Source: Jaltomata sinuosa
Lineage: Eukaryota; Streptophyta; Magnoliopsida; Solanales; Solanaceae
Assembly: GCA_003996215.1 (NCBI GenBank)
Contig: QJPP01001637.1
Coordinates: forward strand, 431,501 to 495,500
Reading direction: 5' to 3'
DNA: 64,000 bases
Each line of letters starts with the position of its first letter. Within the stretch, counting starts at the first letter, position 1. The notes under the pieces are model-generated. The model saw only the letters and a list, made by a program, of their open reading frames with translations. It made no database searches and had not been told where the DNA came from. A program made the translations under genes and the position numbers. Of the stretch, positions 56,806 through 64,000 are shown piece after piece.

Positions 56806-58400
56806 TTAAATGAGCATTTCCCTCAATGCTAATAGCTCAAGGGAGAGAAGGTGGAACTCTCTGGAGGGATAGGCCTCCTCCTCATCATCATTAGCTGCTA
56901 CCTCATCATCTGAGGTCTTTCCACTCGGGCTGGCACAACCATTTTGGGAGTGCGCAGTGACTAAGTAATCTCTAAGGGCCTGCTGAAAATCTGGATTTCG
57001 ATCGTCATCATCGAGTAATGCATCTGAATCACCGGGTAACTCCTCCTTATTATCCGCAAAGGACGCCAATAAGTTGTTCAGGGGGCCAGGAATGGTGCAA
57101 GGTTGAGGTAAGGTATTCTAATCTGCCTCTTCGACTAGGGCCTTACTTTTGCCTTGTCGAGGTCCTTTTGGAGTGTCTTGACAATTTTTTCACAAATATC
57201 CACCCTTTTGCAAAGAGTGGACACTTTTTCCATAACTCCTTTGATGGCCCTCTTCACTGCCCTCTCAATCAATCCAGGTGGATCATTTGACAAATCCCTC
57301 AATTGCCTCTCATGGTTGTATGTTTTGTCAACCATATCTTGGAGCCCACTTTTAGATACTTGCTCTCTAGGTGCATCGATAGTGGGTGTGTGTGTTTCTG
57401 AAGCAAGATGAGAAGGAGAAGAGGCATGTAATTTAGCATCAGAGTCATCATCCTCATCTTCCACCAAAACCTCTACCCTACGCCTTTTGAAATAAGTAGC
57501 ATCCCGGTTAGTTTTCTTATCAAGATCTAGGACACCAATGGCAAGAGTAGGTGTATCACAGTCAAAGTAAGGAATGCCAGCATGTGCACAAAGTTTACTG
57601 ATTAGCATTGGAAAGGGGAATGCATCACCACCCCTATGAGCCTTCCTTTTTATCACCAAGGTGATGACCTCACCAATGTTAATATGATCCCCCACCATGA
57701 TTGCAGCTACTAGAATGGCCCTATCATGCGTGATTTTTTTATTGTTCTAAGAAGGCATGAAGCGGGAGCGGACAAAATCATACCATAGGCGTGCCTCGAA
57801 TTACAAAGTCCAGCATGAGATTTCACCCCCTAAAGTAGCCAATAGACGTTCATCAGGAGAAATGATAGGAGCCACCCATTCGAGAGGTTTGCGCTTGAGA
57901 AGTAGCTTAGCCATGAGCTCAGGGGCTGGTTCAATGGGAGTGCTCTAATAGATAGCATTAATTATAGTTGGGGTGATTCTGATCTCTTTACCCCAAACAA
58001 AGACCGAGTCTAATGCGGGGAATGTTTCACAAGTCATTTTATAGCCTTTAGCGTCTTGTGTGGCCTAGTATGAGGCGAAGAACTCCCAGACTAACTCCTT
58101 GTAGTAGTTTCTGGGTACCTCCTGAAATAATTGCCACTGTCGATTGGTAAATTGAGTAGGGATGTTGGGTAGGTTATCCCCCACTGCATCCAGGTTAAAT
58201 ATTTGCTCTATGTTGAAGGACCTACCAATATCACAATCATGAATCACCTCCATGGCCTCCATTCCGAATTGAACTCTCTTCTCCTCTAAGACTTGGTTAC
58301 GGGAAGATGATACTTTCTTTATTTTCCTTTGAGGTTAGATTGGAGGAGGATGGAGTTGTTGGCCTTCGTGAACTCCTCTCGGCGTTACCCCTGTTAGAAT
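56806..58400 (-). pseudogene. Plant transposon protein-domain ORF (Athila-associated), decayed
   Basis: Minus-strand pieces: about 58400-58065 (FGMEAMEVIHDCDIGRSFNI, then PRNYYKELVWEFFASY), an interrupted part with EWVAPIISPDERLLA near 57850, and a 187-codon part 57698-57135 (GDHINIGEVITLVIKRKAHR, FPMLISKLCAHAGIPYFDCD), ending in a basic/coiled-coil tail (KRVDICEKIVKTLQKDLDK). An acidic segment follows at 57069-56806. This matches the putative plant transposon protein family found with Athila/Tat-like elements in Solanaceae; its function is unknown. Several stops break it. The position, just before a 3' LTR, is that of the env-like ORF in Athila elements, but no membrane segment is seen. Confidence 0.75.
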
Positions 58401-58823
58401 ACTTATTCTGTATATAGAGATTGTGAGCCAAAAACAAAAACAAAATCTAAAAAGAAGTTACAAACTACAAAGGATGGAATGCAACAGACTAGAAAAACAA
58501 AGTAGGTGAATTATGGCTCGTGCAGACCACATGAAAAACGCACCAGAAGGAGTGAACTTTGCATATTCTATTGCACGAGCTAGCAAAATCCTACATGGAT
58601 TTTTCCATCGAGGTGCGAAGCTGGTGCAGACCGCACCAACCAAAGTGCATATCGCACCATGCTTCGCCTCTCGAAGCAATGACTGGCTTTCTTTTTCAAC
58701 AAGGAAATGCCTTATGCGTTCCACACATCAAGATCTATGCATCACATGCGCAATGCACAAAGGCACAATTAGAATTTTTTGGTTCCTTGTGTTATTGTAA
58801 ATTATGCATGTGATTCAGAGAGA
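58401..58823. other. Non-coding stretch with GTGCG/CGCAC motifs
   Basis: Bases 58505-58760 hold TGCAGACCACATG, GGTGCGAAGCTGGTGCAGACC and ACCGCACCAACC type phrases in both orientations, as in the Athila-like LTRs. It may be another LTR remnant. Confidence 0.45.
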
Positions 58824-61258
58824 AAGATTGTAATGACCAGATCCGTCATTATTTTAGGAATCATGATATCGCAAAGTTTTGGGAATAATTTAAATATGTT
58901 TTGAATTAAGTGGGGTTGACATGATGGGAAATTTCTGATTTTTGAAAATCATCCGGCTGATGTAACCCCGCTATAGTGGTTTTTATTCCACTATAGCATT
59001 ATCGCTATGACAGAAGGTCATCCGAATAGTGGGATGACGGGAGGCAGTAGCCTCAAAACGCCAAATTAATAAAAGACTTCTCCTCCTCAGTTGAAAAACA
59101 TACGAAGGTTTCTCCAGAAACCCTCTTAAGCTGCTCCAAGGCTTGGAAATCATGTGGAGGAGGGATTATGGCTGAAGGGATGCAGAAGAACAGATTTCGT
59201 ACTCACTTTCTGGCAGGAAACACCCTCATGGAGCCAAAGAATGCATCTGGGACTGCTTGGCATCCAGGTAGGCTAGGTTTTCTTATCGAGTAGATTGACC
59301 TGTTTACATTTTTATACTTATTGTATAGTTGAGAAGGGGAATCCATGCTTAGGCCTTCGGGCATGGAGTCTGTTGGAGTGTGGTGTTGGTCATGTGTGAA
59401 CTAGATTTTGGTTGGAAAGGATTGTCGTGTTGTCGTATTCTGGGTTATACATGTTTATTTAGGTATGGAAAATGATAGAATTTAGGGACTGGGATGTCAA
59501 AAAGCTCAGGGAACCAAAAATGCTCGGGTAACTAAATGGCTAGTAAAAAGGGATATCCTATATAAGAATTCTAGAAAATGAATATACTAGTAAAGAGTGG
59601 TTGAAGTGCTAACGCTAAGGGGCATTTTTCCCCATATTGTAGTATCTAAGGAGGAGTTGGGGAATCAATGTATCTACTAAATGTGTGTTTAAAAGGGGGT
59701 GAACGGGGGTTTGGTCTTCAGACGGGACCTAAGGTTGAGTTACGTACCCAGGGTAAGGGTAGGTGATGGTTATTGATTTCTAATATGCATTATGTGTTCA
59801 CATACTATTTCATAGTAGTGTATGTGTTCCATGTTTAGGAAAGGAATTGTGAATGTCTAGTTGTCCGGTAATCAGACTTGTGAAATGAACTTCTTTTGTT
59901 TGCTTGTTAGTTTTACAAGTATGTTTGTTCATTGGTTGTGATTGATTGGACTTGCTATGACATTCGGTTGGCTCGGGTACCATGCCTGGTACGGGAATTC
60001 AAAATGGTTAGCTCGGGTACCAAGCCTGGTACGGGTTGTTTTAATTGCATTATTGTATTCTTTCGATGGTTCCACGAGTGGACCAAGTTGTATTCTTGAA
60101 TTGTGAATTCTGCATATGGTCCATGAGAGGCCGGGTGATTTTATGTAAATATGAGGTTGGTCTTAGGGTAGATCAGGATTACATATTTAACACTTAGGTG
60201 TTGTTAGAGGGATCCCAAGGTAGGTCCAGGCTATGCGGAACGAAAATGTTTATTGTTGTCTTTGAATGTTGATCATGGTTATAAAGTGGATTACATGTGG
60301 TAGATAAGCTAGGGGAATGGCTGAGAGTCTGGCATTGTGTGACTAGCTGGTATTATGATATGGAGATTGTCCAGTGATCCTTGAGAGGTCTGGATACTTG
60401 TGAGTAGTACGATGAGGGTAGTGGGTCTTAATTGACAATTACTAAGTTGTTTTTGGGTGTATAGCCATAGGGTTTGACTAGAACAACGGAGTGGTAGTCC
60501 GGGTCTGGGCTAGGGGTTGGACTAGTGTGAGGTGACTTGGGAAGTCTAAGGTTAAGGTGACTTTGGAAGTCTAAGGTTAAGGTAAATTGGGAAGTCTAAG
60601 GTTAGTGTGACTCGCGAAGTCCTAGGGGCCAGGGTGCAGAGTTCCGAGTGAGAGAGGTAGCAACAGAAGGAATAGGAAGGGTTAAAGCAGAATCCATAAG
60701 TAGATGGGTGTTGATATTGGGTCTGGATAAAGGTGAATGTTGGAGAATGGGACTACATTGGTTAATTTCATGCTCTCCATAATCTTCTTATATAATGGTA
60801 TGAGTGGATTCGGGTCGACCGATAATGCCTACCAGTACATGTGTTTGTACGGATTTTACTCTTGCTATACCTTTTTGGTATAGTCTGGTTGCAGGGTTGG
60901 TGATGTTTCATAGGTACAGGACGACGACAATCTTCAGCAGCTTCTATTCTTGTTCCATGGCGGGAGCTGTGTCATCTTACTTTTTCTTGTGTTATTCCTG
61001 TAGTAGCTTTTGTACCTGTTTTAGACTAGGTCCTAGGGAGGGTGATTTAAAGTCGTAAGACTGTATTATTGTTTTCTTCTTAAAGGGGTTTTCCTGAATA
61101 AAATGTTGTAAAGGTTTTTCATGTAACAAAAAGGAAGATTTTATGGTTATACCTGGATTTTCCGCATTTACCTATTGGGACGGGTGGTAAGAGTTCGTCT
61201 ATCTAGGTGCATAGAGTAGGCGCCCACACGGCCCGATAGGTTGGGTCGTGACAAAGAT
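58824..61258 (+). mobile_element. Solo LTR of Del-like element with 5-bp target duplication
   Basis: The LTR 58829-61253 (2425 bases) starts TGTAATGACC and ends TTGGGTCGTGACA. It is bordered by AAGAT at 58824-58828 and AAGAT at 61254-61258. No primer binding site or gag follows, so the internal region has been lost by LTR-LTR recombination. It is homologous to the truncated LTR at 44946-47262. A tandem of GACTTGGGAAGTCTAAGGTTA units lies at 60530-60620. Confidence 0.95.
60530..60625. repeat. Short tandem repeat GGAAGTCTAAGGTTA in solo LTR
   Basis: Four units of about 28-30 bases (GTGACTTGGGAAGTCTAAG, GTGACTTTGGAAGTCTAAG, GTAAATTGGGAAGTCTAAG, GTGACTCGCGAAGTCCTAG). Confidence 0.88.
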
Positions 61259-62250
61259 GTACTTAGGCACTTGGCACCATGCAACAAACCAACAATATTT
61301 AAACAAAGGGGACACGGGATATCATGACCATAAACTTTCGGGTACTCAGACTTCCCCGGATTTCCATTGACAAAAACAACAAGCAAGAAAAGAACTTAAC
61401 GACTTCCCTTAAGATGGACGTTACCCCGTCTATCATTGGGAACATCATGCTCTCACTTGCATCAATGGGCACCAAAAAATTTAGCAACAATTAACCCCTC
61501 CACGTACAAGATCATACACCCAAAGATAATCTTCAACAAAGAACCATGAGCATACAAGGAACGAGATTCTGCCCCAATACTCTATTTTCAGCAAAACCTT
61601 ATGACAAACGATAATTTGCCCTTAAGAATGACGTCACCTAATCTATCATCGGGCCAAATCATTCGTCAATCAAAAGTAGGTTACTCAGACTTCACCCCAA
61701 ACTCAAATTTCAATGCTAAAAATCACTACCAATCAACATGCATAAACAAAATTCAAGTTTTACCAAGTTGATACTAAGCATAATTCTCAACACAATTCAA
61801 AATTGGGGACCCAAAATTTTTGGATCTCACCCAAAATCAACATGGCAATTCTATTTAGAATGCTTCACAATATGAGTTCCCAACCTTCATGAAAACAAGT
61901 ATTTAATGTCGGGGAACTTACCACAAGTGAAGATTAGGCAGAGAGAAGTGAAAATTGAAGCTTTTTGCAGTGTAACAATGGTGACCCAATTGAATTGCCC
62001 GGAAAGACGACTGGCGGTGATGGTGGTGGAGCGGTGGAGATGGTTGGGTAAGAGGAGAAGAAGATTTTGGGAGAAGTAGGAGGATTTGTGGAAGGTTTTG
62101 GGAGAGAATTTTGAGAGTTGGAGAGAAAGTTTGGTGAAGGTTGTGAAAAAGGCGGAATATAGAGAGAAAAAAAGAAGAAAAGTTGAGTCGGGTCATCTCC
62201 GGGTCAGGTCGGTCAACATGTTAGGTCAATAAAAATTCAAATTTACCTTT
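61259..62250. other. Unassigned stretch right of the solo LTR
   Basis: No convincing gene is seen. Frames on the minus strand at 61490-61168 and 62196-61918 lack domain features; the second is a Ser/Leu/Pro-rich frame over simple AG-rich sequence. Confidence 0.4.
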
Positions 62251-62620
62251 GGTGCACCACGACATGCAATTCGCACCAGCCTTGGCGCGGAACGCATGGC
62301 ATGTCACCCATCACCTTTTTTTCTCCCCTGGTTCGCCCTGGCATCTAGTTTGCCATGCGATAGAGGTGCGATGCGCACTTGGGCTTGTGAGGTCGCACGA
62401 CCCAATGTACATTATCTCTAATATTTCCATTTTCTCCCAGGACTTCTGTTTTGGTGTGCGGTGATCCATGCAACACGCACAATGGCTCACGCGGTTCGCA
62501 CGGTCTACCGCACAACCTATTTTGTCCTTTTTTCACTTGTCCATTTTTCTACTCCATGCATTCCCTACAAACACACCAAAACAACAAAATATAATCAAAA
62601 ACAAATTAAAGAAACTTGGG
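62250..62620 (-). repeat. Athila-like LTR-type sequence
   Basis: It contains the GTGCG/CGCAC-rich stretch (62250-62510) seen in the other Athila-like LTRs. It ends next to TTGGGTTGCCTCCCAAGATG at about 62617, which is the kind of phrase found between the last ORF and the LTR in these elements. Confidence 0.45.
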
Positions 62621-62675
62621 TTGCCTCCCAAGATGCACTTCATTTAAAGTTGCAGCTCGACGATGCTACCTCAAA

Positions 62676-64000
62676 TCAGTCATTCTTTGGATTGGTGATA
62701 GTATCACTGGGCAGCATCCCCTTCAGCCTTGGGTTTATTTGGTTCGAGAGGTGGTTCATTTGGGCCTCAAAATGCTTGATCGAGGCTGTGTGAGATCTCA
62801 CAGTTTGATGAAGTGTTGAAACTTCACTCCTTAGCTCACTCACTCCAGTATTTGTCATATCCACCTTCTTGAGAACCAAGGACAACATGTCCTCTAGCTT
62901 GGAATGACCGAGGTTGCTTGTGCCCGGTTGGTAGAGAGAGTCCTCTTTGTTCGGAGGTACATAGGGATTTGAGCTCTGGTGATTGAAGCGATCACCATCT
63001 TTGTCTCTATCCCGCCAGTTTCTATCCCTTGCTTTATCTCATATCCAACCTTGGTTCTCTTCCCTCGGGCGATAATACTCGGGATGAGAACCCGTCAACA
63101 CAAAGCACAGTTTACCATCGACAACTGTCATCAGCTCATCATCACTCACTTTAATTTCTGTTGTACTCACCGCATTCATAGCTTTCACACCACCTGCTCC
63201 CATTATATGCTTGGCCATCAAATCAATTTGGGTCATTATCTTGGCCATTGTTTCATCCCGCTCCTCATCTCTTTTTCTCATTTCATTGGTCAAGATGGAT
63301 GTGGGCTCCCCCAAAGTTGGCACATCCACTTCTCTCGTATGTCAAGCTTGGTTGGTCTTGGTCATTCGCTCCAACAAGGCCGAGGCAATGGGAAACTCTA
63401 AGTCCATGAAGGTGACACCTCCAAAGTTGTTATCCACAGACTTATTCACGGAGTTCAATGACCGGTATAAGCTTTGGAGAAATACATTGTCCAATAACTC
63501 ATGATTCAGACACAAGAGAAACTTTTTTTGAACCTTAACCAAACCTTATGTAGAGGCTCATATGGGAGTTGCCTAAAGTTGGTAATCTCATCTCTTAGCT
63601 GCATCATGCAAGATAACGGGAAGAATCTCGAAGTGAATGCCTCAACCAACTCAACCCAAGATGTTATAGACCCGTTCGATAATTCTTCCAACCACGTTGT
63701 GGCTTCCCCCGTCAAGGACAAAGGGAATAGGCGCAATCAGATTGATTCTTGGGAGATGTTTTGAATAATGTATGGTTGGAAAATCTCCACAAAATTCCGC
63801 ATATGCCGGTTGGCATCTTCATGTGTTGCTCCACCAAATAGGCCCTTCATTTGGATCAAGTGAAGCATGGTGCTACTCACGTGAAAGACTGCATTTCCCA
63901 CCGTGGGGGGTAGGCGGATTGCACCCACACCCCCTTGCATCACAGGCTCAGCAGCGTTGGCATCCATGAAGCCATCAACATTCTTGTTGTCGTCGGCCTC
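62676..64000 (-). pseudogene. Athila-like Ty3/gypsy gag, running off the window
   Basis: Minus-strand frames from the window edge: a part with MLHLIQMKGLFGGATHEDANRHMRNF (63870-63800; given here only as positions plus its key ATHEDAN), then MRLFPLSLTGEATTWLEEL at 63736 and ITSWVELVEAFTSRFFP, the core of Athila/Tat-type gag. After 63500 come linker pieces (KVSDDELMTVVDGKLCF near 63150) and a coiled-coil tail to 62676 that ends LPSDTITNPKND, an end common in Athila gags. Frame changes at about 63737, 63510 and 63340 break it. No protease or RT follows: the next DNA is LTR-like, so pol is deleted. Confidence 0.85.

Noticed and set aside
62249..62819. Plus-strand frames over the LTR-like region
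   Set aside because: No domain; they run antisense to the gag tail and over the GTGCG-rich stretch.

Overview
This window looks like repeat-rich nuclear DNA of a flowering plant, most likely a member of Solanaceae. The evidence is one intron-containing host gene (a NOP53 homologue) among nested plant transposable elements, a TS-type SINE (a family best known from Solanaceae), long-LTR Del/Tekay-like Ty3/gypsy elements, and an endogenous pararetrovirus. I cannot name the species. Nothing bacterial is present: no operons, no CRISPR, no rRNA or tRNA genes were seen.

Layout. 1-8761: a minus-strand Del/Tekay-type chromovirus with its 5' LTR (5667-8761), decayed gag and pol, and the first 453 bases of its 3' LTR. 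It sits inside an endogenous caulimovirid (8762-15011) that has lost its reverse transcriptase part and whose transactivator-plus-promoter segment is inverted. A TA-rich microsatellite (15011-15117) closes the viral block. 15200-18125: remains of two plus-strand gypsy elements. 18126-22834: an unassigned stretch, then a 4 kb hAT transposon with ACCGGT-rich subterminal arrays. 23123-29999: NOP53 in about twelve exons, with a retroelement-like insertion in intron 4 and a SINE with perfect target duplication plus a minisatellite in intron 7. 30355-34088: another SINE piece, AT-rich DNA and a non-autonomous Helitron. 34274-44271: a ~10 kb Mutator-like element of the kind that carries a Ulp1-protease-like gene, with a plus-strand transposase, a minus-strand DUF1985/ULP gene and five arrays of a palindromic CATCTGTTG/CAACAGATG repeat. 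44946-52755: a truncated Del LTR abutting a minus-strand gypsy element cut off after RNase H. 52756-58400: two related Athila-like 3' ends with a decayed plant-transposon-protein ORF. 58829-61253: a complete solo LTR with a 5-bp target duplication. 62250-64000: LTR-like DNA and an Athila-like gag that runs off the window.

How the parts fit. Only NOP53 looks like an intact host gene. Every transposon ORF carries stops or frameshifts, many of them C-to-T type nonsense changes as expected of methylated, silenced DNA. Nesting gives relative ages: the caulimovirid predates the Del element that cuts its first ORF, and the Athila-like LTR at 52.76 kb predates the gypsy element inserted into it. The points I find most worth following are the palindromic arrays of the Mutator-like element, the inverted pararetrovirus segment, and the ACCGGT arrays at the ends of the hAT element. 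All family assignments come from reading motifs by eye; no database search was run.
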